From NCBI GenBank assembly GCA_028278345.1, contig JANQEL010000159.1, positions 1 to 64,000 of the forward strand: 64,000 nt of DNA, in the 5' to 3' direction. Each line of letters opens with the position of its first letter. The stretch's first letter is position 1. Shown piece by piece: positions 34,427-42,903 of the stretch. Source of the stretch: Myxococcota bacterium (lineage in GTDB: Bacteria; Myxococcota_A; UBA9160; UBA4427). The notes below the pieces were generated by a model. The model saw only the letters and a program-made list of their open reading frames with translations. It was not told where the DNA came from and did not search any database. A program made the position numbers and the translations under genes.

Positions 34427-34742
34427 GGCGATCTCCTGCTGCGACGGTGGCGCAGTCGGCGGTCGCGCGCCGTCACGGGGCAGTGTCGCCACCTGCTCAC
34501 GACGAACCTCCACCTTGGCGACCGCGAAACATCAAACCGTGTTTGATGTTTCAGTTCTCGCGCGTTTTCCTGATGATTCGCTTATGGGCGCGTGCGAAGG
34601 CCTTTCCATCCGGCCTGATGCACACAGTGCTGTTGAATCACAACGATGGCGCGGACATAATCGCCGGCATCGCCCCTGTGTCGCGCACCGCCACATCCTT
34701 GGCAAAGCGTTGCGACCGAGTCGGAACAGGACCTGCCGCGAA
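34427..34742. other. Intergenic region between divergent DUF1214 and LVIVD-repeat genes
   Basis: 316 bases between divergent genes. It contains the 27-bp palindrome at 34526-34552. The remainder is less GC-rich than coding DNA, as expected for promoters. Open frames crossing it have no family character and I call none. Confidence 0.5.
34526..34552. promoter_or_regulatory. 27-bp palindromic operator candidate
   Basis: GAAACATCAAAC at 34526-34537 and its exact inverse GTTTGATGTTTC at 34541-34552 flank the 3-base centre CGT. It lies 100 bases upstream of the DUF1214/sulfotransferase operon and 190 bases upstream of the LVIVD-repeat gene. Symmetry and length suit a TetR-type dimer site. No regulator gene adjoins it, so the binder is encoded elsewhere. 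Confidence 0.75.
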
Positions 34743-36776
34743 ATGTCTCGCTCTGCGCTTGCCATCATCGCGATCGCACTGGTCGGAATGGCAACGCCCC
34801 CCGGCGCGCACGCGGGATGTCTGGTGAGCGAAGTGGGATCGCGACTCTTCGGCGAGCGCATTCGCGATGTCGAGGTCGTGGGCAACCACGCCTACGTGGC
34901 CGCCGGCTACCAGGGGCTGGTGATCCTCGACATATCGAACCCGGCCGCGCCCACGATCGACGGCGCGCTGGGCTTGTCGGGCTACGCGCAGGACGTCGAA
35001 GTGGTGGGCGACACCGTCTACGTCGCCGCGAGTGACTACGCGGGGAGTGCCGGGCTCTACGTCGTCGATATTCTCGACCGCACCGCGCCGGCGCAGCTGG
35101 GCGTCTACACGGGTTCGTTCAATGCGGTGGTGATCGACGGAACCACGGCCCATGCGATCGACGCCGAGACGGGCCTCCACATCATCGACGTGACCACCCC
35201 GACGGCCCCCGCTTCGATCGCGAGCCTCGACCTCGCCGGAAGCGAACTCGCCCTCGACATCGACGGCCAGCACCTCTTCATCGCCGCCGCGGGCAACGAC
35301 CAGAACTCGGCACTTCGCATCGTGGACGTCACGGTTGCGACGGCGCCCGGTGAGGTCCACGCAATCGACCTCGGGGAACGCCTGCCGGTCTCGGTCGAGA
35401 TCTCGGGGGCCACGGCCTTCGTCTCGGTCAACGGCGAGATCTCGCGCGGGCTCGCGACCTTCGACATCACCACGCTGACGGCTCCGATCGAGCTCTCCTT
35501 CCTCTCGCAACCGAACGCGCGAGCGGTCGAGGTGATGGGTGGGCGGGCGTACTTCGGCTTCGGAACCGACACCAACTTCGGCGGTGGTCTCGGGGGTCTT
35601 CGCATCCTCGAACTCTCGGACCTCACGACCCCGGTTCCGATCGGGAGCGCCGACACGACGATCGACGAGTCGGCCGCACTCGCGATCGAGGCGGCCGGGG
35701 CGATCGATCGCGTCTATCTCGCGGTCAGTGGCGCACAGGCGGGGCTGCGGATCTTCGAGGTATCCGATTGTCCGGACGTCCAGCCCATGGACATCATGCC
35801 CGCGGTCGCCGACAACCCGGTACCCCTTTCCCTCGATGTCGAGATCGAGGTCGTGCTACCCGGTTCGGCTACATTCGACGTTACGACCGTCGATACGATG
35901 AGCCTCGCCTTCGGTGACCTCGGGGCGGCCGCGCTCACCGGCGGCGGTTTCGCTCCCACGATCTCCGAGCGCACCGGCGATTCCGAGGACGACCTGACGC
36001 TCTGGTTCCAGCAGAGCCTGGTGGGCATCGACGAGTCGACCGAACTGCCATGCCTGAGCGGATTCGCGGGCGGGAATGCCTTCGTGGCGTGCGACTGGGT
36101 CGCGCCCAACCTTCCCCCGGTTGCGCTTCCGGCCGTGAACCTCAACGGCTCGATTGCCCCGGTTACCGTCGAACACTTCGGATCGGCGAGCTACGACCCC
36201 GAAGGAGCCACCCTCAGCTATCTCTGGATCTTCAGCGCCGGTCCTCCTGACACCGGCGACTACGTCACGCGCTACTACACCACCTACCAGACCCACGTCG
36301 TCACCCTGATCGTCACCGACGACCTGGCCCAGACCAATGCCCAGGTGGTCGAGTACACGATCTTCCAGGACTCCGATGGCGATGGCATCCCCGACAACAT
36401 CGAGCAGGGGCCGGATCCCCTGAACCCCGTCGACACCGACGGCGATGGAACACCCGACTACCTCGACATCGACAGCGACAACGACGGCCTGCTCGACAGT
36501 GAGGAAGACCTCAACGGCAATGGCCTGCTCGACCCGCCCAAGTACGGGCAGATCGAAACCAACGCCCTCGATCCCGACACCGACGGCGACACCTTCTCGG
36601 ACTTCTTCGAGGTGACGATGGGCTCGGATCCGAACGATCCGCTCTCGATGCCGTCGATCCCCGCAGCACCCGGCCCGTCGAGCGCAACGCTCCTGCTGAT
36701 CGTGGCGACCCTCGCGGGGCTCGGTCTTCGGCTCACGCCGCGTCCACGCCGCGAGGCGGCCGCGCGCGGATCATGA
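34743..36776 (+). CDS. Exported LVIVD-repeat beta-propeller protein with PKD-like and calcium-binding repeats and C-terminal sorting-like tail
   Basis: 677 residues. Signal peptide about 1-24 ([20 protein letters not shown], ending AHA). Then repeats of the LVIVD type ([34 protein letters not shown] and later copies) form a propeller to about residue 340. A Pro-rich, PKD-like domain ([17 protein letters not shown]) lies at about 475-540, then Asp-rich thrombospondin-3 repeats ([31 protein letters not shown]). The end has a Pro/Ala/Ser stretch, a hydrophobic helix ([19 protein letters not shown]) and a basic RPRR tail, the layout of PEP-CTERM-type sorting signals though without a clear PEP motif. 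Likely surface or secreted. The 3' end overlaps the convergent MaoC-like gene by 44 bases. Confidence 0.85.
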   Translation: MSRSALAIIAIALVGMATPPGAHAGCLVSEVGSRLFGERIRDVEVVGNHAYVAAGYQGLVILDISNPAAPTIDGALGLSGYAQDVEVVGDTVYVAASDYAGSAGLYVVDILDRTAPAQLGVYTGSFNAVVIDGTTAHAIDAETGLHIIDVTTPTAPASIASLDLAGSELALDIDGQHLFIAAAGNDQNSALRIVDVTVATAPGEVHAIDLGERLPVSVEISGATAFVSVNGEISRGLATFDITTLTAPIELSFLSQPNARAVEVMGGRAYFGFGTDTNFGGGLGGLRILELSDLTTPVPIGSADTTIDESAALAIEAAGAIDRVYLAVSGAQAGLRIFEVSDCPDVQPMDIMPAVADNPVPLSLDVEIEVVLPGSATFDVTTVDTMSLAFGDLGAAALTGGGFAPTISERTGDSEDDLTLWFQQSLVGIDESTELPCLSGFAGGNAFVACDWVAPNLPPVALPAVNLNGSIAPVTVEHFGSASYDPEGATLSYLWIFSAGPPDTGDYVTRYYTTYQTHVVTLIVTDDLAQTNAQVVEYTIFQDSDGDGIPDNIEQGPDPLNPVDTDGDGTPDYLDIDSDNDGLLDSEEDLNGNGLLDPPKYGQIETNALDPDTDGDTFSDFFEVTMGSDPNDPLSMPSIPAAPGPSSATLLLIVATLAGLGLRLTPRPRREAAARGS

Positions 36777-37560
36777 TCGCTGCGGTCCCTTCGACGAGGG
36801 GGCCCGCCTCGGTCGAGACCTCGATGGCGAATTCGACGATCGCCATGCCGAGTTGGCTTCGCGAGTGGGTGAGCGACGAAGCCTCGAAGTGCACCTGGAG
36901 AGGTTCGCCGAAAGCCGCTCGCCGATGGGCGCGCCAGCGGTCGCCCAGATGACCCGCGGAACCCGCCGAGGGAAGCGGGCAGTCGAGCAACGCGGCGAGG
37001 AAGGCGGCAAAGCCGCGCGCGAAGAGCAGTGAGGCGGGGATCTCGGCGTCCCCGGTCGTGACAGCGCCGAACAGCCCGCGAAATCGTGCGGCTTCTTCGC
37101 TGGTCACGCCCGGCAATGCGCGCTCGCCCGACTCGAAGTGGAGCATCACGTCCTCGGCGTACCAGACATCACCGGGAGGCGAGTCGGCGATGCGCGGCGG
37201 GATTCGTTCGTCTGGCTGTGACGCATCGAGGGAATGTTCCGCTGCACGCCCGCGAGCGACCACACTTCCGTTCTGGTTGCGGACCTCGAACCCGGTCACC
37301 CCTCCCGTCTCCGCCGTTGCGGTGCACTGCAACTCGTCGTCCGTCACGACGGGTTCGCGAAACCGCACTTCGAAGTGCCTGGGCGCGTCGACCGATGAAC
37401 GCCCGGCCAACGTGCGCTCCGCAAGGGATGCGATGAACAACCCCTGGGCGATCGGCGCCGCAAAGCCCGCCTCCCTCGCGAAGGCCGGGTCGGCGTGGAT
37501 CGGCGCATCGTCCCCGGTGAGCTCCGCGAAGGCTCGAATCGCCTCGCGTGAAACGATCAC
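36733..37560 (-). CDS. MaoC-like hot-dog dehydratase/hydratase
   Basis: About 275 residues. The N-terminal hot-dog domain carries the hydratase motif in [26 protein letters not shown], with Asp and His at the positions used by (R)-enoyl-CoA hydratases. The second half is a less conserved hot-dog-like domain. The start is unresolved: GTG at 37560 is the first start before the conserved region; an ATG at 37686 would overlap the upstream gene by 86 bases. Leftward, directly behind the NAD-binding protein gene, so probably co-transcribed. Likely acts on an enoyl- or hydroxyacyl-CoA. Confidence 0.68.
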   Translation of the reverse strand: MIVSREAIRAFAELTGDDAPIHADPAFAREAGFAAPIAQGLFIASLAERTLAGRSSVDAPRHFEVRFREPVVTDDELQCTATAETGGVTGFEVRNQNGSVVARGRAAEHSLDASQPDERIPPRIADSPPGDVWYAEDVMLHFESGERALPGVTSEEAARFRGLFGAVTTGDAEIPASLLFARGFAAFLAALLDCPLPSAGSAGHLGDRWRAHRRAAFGEPLQVHFEASSLTHSRSQLGMAIVEFAIEVSTEAGPLVEGTAAIMIRARPPRGVDAA

Positions 37561-37600
37561 GCGACCGGGCCCCGCTTCGAGGCGGTCGAGCGCGCGACCA

Positions 37601-38710
37601 TCACTTGCTCCGATACGGATGGTGCCAGACGACTTCCTTGCGCGGGATCTCGGCGATCTCGCCCGAGAAGGCGGCTTCGTGGGCACGCCACGCCTTCACC
37701 ACGGCGTCTTCGTGTTCGTAGTCGAAGGGATCGCCGAGATTCAGTTCGGCCTCGTCGCCCTCGGGCAGCGGGTTGTCGGCGTACCAGCGCACGGTGCGCT
37801 CGACCGCATCTTCGAAGGAGACCACGTCGCGATATCCGAGTTGGGTCTTGAGCTTGTCGATGCTCGGGAACCAGTGGTGGCGGTAGAGCAGCTGCGGAGG
37901 CGACGCCCGGAAGCCCTCCGGAAGCAGGTGGAAGGGGATGTGGATGCGCTCGAACTCGTGCCCCATCACCTCGCACACGCGATCGACCCACTCGAAGTTG
38001 TACTGGATGCGATCGTCGCGAACGTTGTAGACCTGCCCTGCCGCCGCGTCGGGGTTCTCGACCGCGAGCATGATCGCGTGCCCCACGTTCTCCGCATAGC
38101 CGCGCGCCACGATGGTGAGCCCACCGCCGGGCACGATCAGCGTGCGGCGACCGTCGAGCACCCGCCGCACGAGCCCCCATTCGGCGGGACAGATGTTCTG
38201 CGGCCCATAGACCAACGGGTAGCGGAAATGAGAGGCGTTGAAGTCGCCGCGCTGGTGGGCGGCGAGCACGATCCCCTCCATGGCGCGCACGGCATCTGTG
38301 AACTGCAGCCCGGTGTCCGCACTCGCGAGATCGTGGTCCTCGGGCAGGTCGAGGGGGGTGTGCTCGGTGGTCTCCCACGGGTTGCGGGCGATCATGTCCC
38401 CCCAGCCCTTGTAGATCGGTGCGAGCCCTCCGACGGAGATGAAGCGATCGGTCTTGCCGGCCACCGCCTTCACGACGTGCTTCAGCATTCCGTAGGTGGC
38501 GATGACGAGCTCGAAGCGGCGCCCTTCGAGGGCCGCTTCCAACTGGTCGAGCTTGTAGGGACTCGTATGGATGTGCTCGACATCTTCGGGAAGATCCGGC
38601 TCGTGACTTCCGGTGTGGAGGATCGACACCTTGAAGTCGCGCTTGCGCAGCGCATCGACGATCACGATGCCGGTGGCCCCCGCGCCACCGATCACCAGGG
38701 CTTCACTCAT
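37601..38710 (-). CDS. NAD-dependent epimerase/dehydratase-like protein (extended SDR)
   Basis: 369 residues. The nucleotide-binding motif is VIGGAGATGIVIV (about 5-17). The usual catalytic YxxxK is not obvious at the expected place, where the sequence reads LQFTDAVRAMEG, so this may be an atypical SDR that binds NAD(P) without the classical mechanism. SHFRYPLVYGPQNICP and AGQVYNVRDD fit the family C-terminal half. ATG at 38708-38710; the longer frame to 38842 is rejected because it crosses the divergent promoter. An 18-bp near-palindrome (38726-38743) lies just upstream. Confidence 0.78.
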   Translation of the reverse strand: MSEALVIGGAGATGIVIVDALRKRDFKVSILHTGSHEPDLPEDVEHIHTSPYKLDQLEAALEGRRFELVIATYGMLKHVVKAVAGKTDRFISVGGLAPIYKGWGDMIARNPWETTEHTPLDLPEDHDLASADTGLQFTDAVRAMEGIVLAAHQRGDFNASHFRYPLVYGPQNICPAEWGLVRRVLDGRRTLIVPGGGLTIVARGYAENVGHAIMLAVENPDAAAGQVYNVRDDRIQYNFEWVDRVCEVMGHEFERIHIPFHLLPEGFRASPPQLLYRHHWFPSIDKLKTQLGYRDVVSFEDAVERTVRWYADNPLPEGDEAELNLGDPFDYEHEDAVVKAWRAHEAAFSGEIAEIPRKEVVWHHPYRSK

Positions 38711-38725
38711 GGATGGTCCTCGCTG

Positions 38726-38743
38726 CTCGCATTCGAACGCGAG
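38726..38743. promoter_or_regulatory. 18-bp near-palindrome upstream of SDR gene
   Basis: The sequence fits CTCGCnTTCGAAnGCGAG, with only positions 6 and 13 unmatched, 15 bases before the SDR start and 85 bases before the divergent tandem CoA-transferase. Operator function is inferred from place and symmetry. Confidence 0.35.
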
Positions 38744-38828
38744 AGATTCGACGATCCGATGCCTCGTGTAAAGTTGCCGGGCGCCGCTCGAGAACGTTCG
38801 GTACGAGGCGGCGGGGAGACATCGCGCG

Positions 38829-41204
38829 ATGCACGGACTCACCGGCGTACGCGTCGTCGATCTGACGACCCAGATTGCGGGGCCCTACTGCACGAAGCTG
38901 CTCGCCGATGCGGGCGCCGACGTGATCAAGGTCGAGCCCCAAGGCGGCGATCCACTTCGCTCGTGGTCGGCCACGCGCGGGCACCTCGAAGGAGAGACCG
39001 GTGCCCTCTTCCGCTTCCTGAACGCGTCGAAGCGCAGCGTGGTCGGCGAAGCGACGGATCCCCACGTCGAAGCCCTGCTCGCCGAAGCAGATCTGCTCGT
39101 CGAGGACGGGGGCGTGGGCAGCGACCTCGACCGTGAAGCCCTGCGCGCCCGATACCCTCGTCTGGTCATTCTGTCGCTCTCGCCGTACGGACTCACGGGT
39201 CCCTATGCCGAGCGGCCGTCTTCGGAGTTCACCCTGCAGGCGGAATCCGGCTCGACCGGCGGACGCGGCGTACCCGGCCGCGAACCCTACAGCGCCGGTG
39301 GGCGCCTCACCGAATGGGTCGCGGGCACCTTCTCGTCGGCAGCCGCACTCGCGGCAGTGCGCAGCGCGCAGCGCAACGGCCGCGGCGAGCACATCGACTT
39401 CTCCCTCCACGAGGGGATGACCCACGCCGCGACGATCTATCTCGATCTCATCTACTCGCTGCTCGGCCGTCCCGACTTCGGCGGTGCCGCGGCCCAGAGC
39501 ATCGAGACGCCTTCGATCGAATCCACGAAGGATGGCTACGTCGGGTTCAACACGAATACCGCGCAGCAGATCTCCGACTTCCTGCTGATGATCGAACGCC
39601 CGGAGTTCCGCGAGACCGAGGAGTTCAACCTCGCGATGCAGCGCATGGGGCGGCTCGACGAGTGGCAGGCCATCGTCCGCGAGTGGACAGAGCAACACAC
39701 CACGGCCGAGATCATCGACCACGCCCGGCTCCTGCGCATACCGGTGGCGCCGATCGGCAACGGCGAGACCGTGCAACAGCACGAACAACTCGTGGCCCGC
39801 GGCATCTATCGCAATTCGCCGGAAGGCGACTTCAAGGCCCCCTGCCCTCCCTACCGCATCGACGGCGAGCGCCCGGGCCCACCGCGCGCGGCCCCCGCCC
39901 TCGGCGCGGACGACGGCGCGCGCTTCGAAGGCGAGCGCATTCCCGAACGCGGCGAAGCGAATGCCCTTCCCCTCGAAGGCGTTCGCATCGTCGACGCCAC
40001 GACCTGGTGGGCCGGCCCCTCCGCCACCCATGCACTCGCCTGCCTCGGCGCCGACGTGATCCACATCGAGTCGATCCAACGACTCGACGGTGCCCGCACG
40101 GTGGGCGGCATGTTCTCGGGCATGCACGAAGATTGGTGGGAGGCCGGCAACATCTTCCTCTCGGCCAACACCAACAAACGCGACCTCACCATCGATCTCT
40201 CGAGTGAAGCGGGCCGCGCGATCCTCGACGAGCTGATCGCGGGCGCCGATCTGTTCGTCGAGAACTTCAGCCCGCGCGTGATGGATGGCTTCGGCATCGA
40301 TTGGGATCACGTTCGATCTCTCAACCCGAATTGCATCATGGTGCGCATGCCCGCCTTCGGGCTCGACGGCCCCTGGCGTGAGAGCGTGGGTTTCGCCCAG
40401 ACGATGGAGCAGCTCTCGGGGCTGGCGTGGGTGACGGGGCACCCCGACGATCAACCGCGCATTCCCCGGGGCCCGTGCGATCCGCTCGCGGGGATGCACG
40501 CCACCTTCGCGATGCTCGTCGCCCTGGCCGAGCGCGATCGCAGCGGACACGGACACTTCGTCGAGTGCGCGATGATCGAAGGTGCGCTCAACGTCGCGGC
40601 CGAGCAGGTGATCGAGTTCACCGCCTACGGCCGCCGCCTCGACCGCATGGGCAACCGCGCACCCCACGCGGCGCCCCAGGGCCTCTACCCCTGTGCCGAG
40701 CACGATGCGCTCAGCAAACCGCGCTGGCTCGCCCTTTCGATCGAGACCGACGCCCAGTGGAGCGCGCTGCTCGACTGGTTGGGGAATCCCGCCTGGAGCG
40801 AACCCCTGCGCGACGCCGATCTCGCCGAACGCACCCGCGCCCACGACAAGATCGATGAATCCCTGCGCGCGGTCTTCGCCGAGCGCGAACTCGATGGCTG
40901 CATCGAAGAGCTACTGGCCCGGGGCGTGCCGGCCTCTTCCCTCCCCGATCCGCGGGAGATCCACAGCCATCCCCAACTCGTCGCGCGGCGCTACTTCGAG
41001 GAACTCGAGCATCCGGTGGTCGGGCGGCATCCGATCGGAACCCTGCCGTACCGCTTCGCCTCCCTTTCGCGTTGGCTCCGCTCGAACGCCCCCACTCTCG
41101 GCGAGCACAACCACGAAGTGCTCCGCGAGCTGGGGAAGAGCGACGAAGAGATTGCCGCCCTCGAAGAAGCCGAGGTGATCGGCCAGCGACCGGCCGGCCT
41201 CTAG
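38829..41204 (+). CDS. Tandem (two-domain) family III CoA-transferase
   Basis: 791 residues formed by two CaiB/BaiF domains. The first starts VRVVDLTTQIAGPYCTKLLA, the second VRIVDATTWWAGPSATHALA (about 385), joined by a Pro/Ala/Glu-rich linker at about 345-385. In both, the motif that normally holds the catalytic Asp has Glu: LHEGM (Glu195) and MIEGA (Glu584). The three single-domain members in this window all keep Asp. Family III enzymes form interlocked dimers, so a tandem chain could make an intramolecular pseudo-dimer. Whether Glu can form the anhydride/thioester intermediates is unknown. ATG at 38829 starts the first domain. Confidence 0.88.
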   Translation: MHGLTGVRVVDLTTQIAGPYCTKLLADAGADVIKVEPQGGDPLRSWSATRGHLEGETGALFRFLNASKRSVVGEATDPHVEALLAEADLLVEDGGVGSDLDREALRARYPRLVILSLSPYGLTGPYAERPSSEFTLQAESGSTGGRGVPGREPYSAGGRLTEWVAGTFSSAAALAAVRSAQRNGRGEHIDFSLHEGMTHAATIYLDLIYSLLGRPDFGGAAAQSIETPSIESTKDGYVGFNTNTAQQISDFLLMIERPEFRETEEFNLAMQRMGRLDEWQAIVREWTEQHTTAEIIDHARLLRIPVAPIGNGETVQQHEQLVARGIYRNSPEGDFKAPCPPYRIDGERPGPPRAAPALGADDGARFEGERIPERGEANALPLEGVRIVDATTWWAGPSATHALACLGADVIHIESIQRLDGARTVGGMFSGMHEDWWEAGNIFLSANTNKRDLTIDLSSEAGRAILDELIAGADLFVENFSPRVMDGFGIDWDHVRSLNPNCIMVRMPAFGLDGPWRESVGFAQTMEQLSGLAWVTGHPDDQPRIPRGPCDPLAGMHATFAMLVALAERDRSGHGHFVECAMIEGALNVAAEQVIEFTAYGRRLDRMGNRAPHAAPQGLYPCAEHDALSKPRWLALSIETDAQWSALLDWLGNPAWSEPLRDADLAERTRAHDKIDESLRAVFAERELDGCIEELLARGVPASSLPDPREIHSHPQLVARRYFEELEHPVVGRHPIGTLPYRFASLSRWLRSNAPTLGEHNHEVLRELGKSDEEIAALEEAEVIGQRPAGL

Positions 41205-41217
41205 GCGGCCGATCGCC

Positions 41218-42081
41218 CTATCGCTCGATGAACGCCTTCGGGATCACGCCCTCGCCGTACTTCAAGGGGCCGCGGGTATTCGCCCTGGGCCAGCCGCGGC
41301 CGTTCGGCGCACGCCCTCCCTTCTCGTAGCCGAACTCGGGCGGACGGTAGAGCACCATGGGCGAGTTGTCGGTGATGCCGAAGCGCTCGAAGTACTCCTC
41401 GGCCACGAAGAAGAGATTCACCGCGTTCTTCTCGCAGTAGACGAGTTCGTAACCCTTGCGCTTGCCGAGTTCGTACAGCGACTGGATGCTCGCCCCATAG
41501 AAATCCGTCGAGTCGGGGTAGTTCATCGGGTGGTAACGCACGACGGCCCGCTGGGGTGGAGCGAAGGCCGCGTTGTACTCGATCTGCACGACCTTCGGTC
41601 GATACTCGTGGATCACCTTCCAGACCCAGTAGTCGTTGCTGTCGATGTCGATCACGAGCAGGTCGAGATCCTTCGGCACTCCCGTGATGTCGAAGAGGTG
41701 CTCGATGTTCCCCGGCCAGATCCACGCCTGCATGTTCTTCACCTGGGGAAACGGCTTCATGTTCTCGACCAGCTGCGCGAACTGGCTGGGGTCGCCTTCG
41801 ATCTGCAGCCCCGCCCACCCCTGTTCGTAGAGCCGGCGCACGTTGCTGCCCTTCAGGCCATCGGCGGCGCCGAACTCGACGGCGTACTTCGCGGTGGGCT
41901 CGATCAACTCGAAGAGCTTCGCGATCACGCCATCTTCACCGCCCTGGGAATACACCCGGGCTTCGGCGGCCTCGAAATCCACGGGTTCCACCGCACTCGC
42001 GGTGCAAGCCATCGTCAAGGCGATGGACGCCATCGCAACGGCGAGGGCCGCGATTCTTGCAGACTCAGTATTCGTCGTCAT
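41218..42081 (-). CDS. Exported FkbM-like methyltransferase-fold protein
   Basis: 287 residues. An N-terminal signal (about 1-30, ALAVAMASIALTMACTASA) is followed by a domain with YSQGGEDGVIAKLFELI and AVEFGAADGLKGSN, the SAM-binding style motifs of FkbM-type enzymes, and VIDIDSNDYWVW. A methyltransferase outside the cytoplasm would lack SAM, so either the start lies downstream and the signal is not real, or the fold has another role. ATG at 42079-42081 overlaps the preceding outer-membrane protein gene by 17 bases, suggesting coupling. Confidence in the fold is moderate. Confidence 0.7.
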   Translation of the reverse strand: MTTNTESARIAALAVAMASIALTMACTASAVEPVDFEAAEARVYSQGGEDGVIAKLFELIEPTAKYAVEFGAADGLKGSNVRRLYEQGWAGLQIEGDPSQFAQLVENMKPFPQVKNMQAWIWPGNIEHLFDITGVPKDLDLLVIDIDSNDYWVWKVIHEYRPKVVQIEYNAAFAPPQRAVVRYHPMNYPDSTDFYGASIQSLYELGKRKGYELVYCEKNAVNLFFVAEEYFERFGITDNSPMVLYRPPEFGYEKGGRAPNGRGWPRANTRGPLKYGEGVIPKAFIER

Positions 42082-42748
42082 AGTCGTCGTAATCGTCGTA
42101 GCCGTCGTCGTCACCACCGCCTCCACTGTCGGCGTCGAACTGATCGTCATCCGCTCGGAAGAAGAAGCTGAAGTTGAGACTCGGGCGACCGTGCCAACCG
42201 CGATCGAAGATCGTGTCGACCGGCTCGTACACCTTCTGCGCGGTCGACTCGAAGGTGTATCGCGCGGTCACGCTCAAGGTGAGCCGCTCGTCGAGGTGAT
42301 AGTTGAGACCGAACTCGGGGCCGAGCCCGATGCTCGCCTGATGGGCGTCGGCGTTGTCTCCCGGCCCCGCGCAATCCCCGCAGATGAGATAGCTGGCGCC
42401 GATACTCGGCCCCAGCCACACGCGCATGCGCTCGTCGCGCACGAGCCCGAAGCCCAGGGTGAACTGCCCCGAGATACCGGTCAGGTGAAGCTCGTCGTCT
42501 CCTTCGGAGGGGATGAGCTGACGCAAGCCGATGTTGACCCGGTAGTTCAGCAGCTTGTCCATGGCCAGGTTGTCGTCCCAGGCCACGCCGAGACCGATCG
42601 CGTGGGCCTGGTCTCCATCCTGAACGAAGCCGTCGTCCATCCAGTTTGCCGCGTATTGGACGAGACCGTATTCCACGTAGCCACCGAGGCCGGCGGATGC
42701 GGGCGTTGCCACCGCAAGCGTGATCGCGAGGGTCAGGGCTCGTGCCAT
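42065..42748 (-). CDS. Outer-membrane beta-barrel protein with Asp/Tyr-rich tail
   Basis: 227 residues. Signal peptide about 1-21 (MARALTLAITLAVATPASA). The body has alternating amphipathic strands typical of an eight-strand OmpX/OprF-like barrel (FTLGFGLVRDERMRVWLG, SVTARYTFES, PSLNFSFFFRAD). After the last aromatic strand it carries a C-terminal tail of about 20 residues made almost only of Gly, Asp and Tyr (GGGGDDDGYDDYDDYDDEY), encoded by GTC/GTA-type trinucleotide runs on the plus strand. The tail breaks the usual C-terminal Phe signal for barrel assembly. It overlaps the next gene's start by 17 bases. Confidence 0.75.
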   Translation of the reverse strand: MARALTLAITLAVATPASAGLGGYVEYGLVQYAANWMDDGFVQDGDQAHAIGLGVAWDDNLAMDKLLNYRVNIGLRQLIPSEGDDELHLTGISGQFTLGFGLVRDERMRVWLGPSIGASYLICGDCAGPGDNADAHQASIGLGPEFGLNYHLDERLTLSVTARYTFESTAQKVYEPVDTIFDRGWHGRPSLNFSFFFRADDDQFDADSGGGGDDDGYDDYDDYDDEY

Positions 42749-42903
42749 CGCGACCCCGCCCGCTCTCTCGTTCCGCACTCCGTTCCCCGACTTCGAGCCC
42801 ATCCGCATTCCTTCCCCCAAGCGCACCGGATCCGCCGCGGAAATTAGGTCAGGCCCCAGGAGCGAGCCAGCGGAGGTGACTCCGAGCCATCTATCCGAAT
42901 GGA

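Noticed and set aside
15246-36776. Two convergent overlaps of exactly 44 bases (15246-15289 and 36733-36776)
   Set aside because: The gene pairs are unrelated in sequence and function; equal length looks like coincidence.
38703-40844. A 713-codon open frame antisense to the tandem CoA-transferase
   Set aside because: High GC gives long stop-free shadows. The plus-strand frame has clear family motifs and this one has none.
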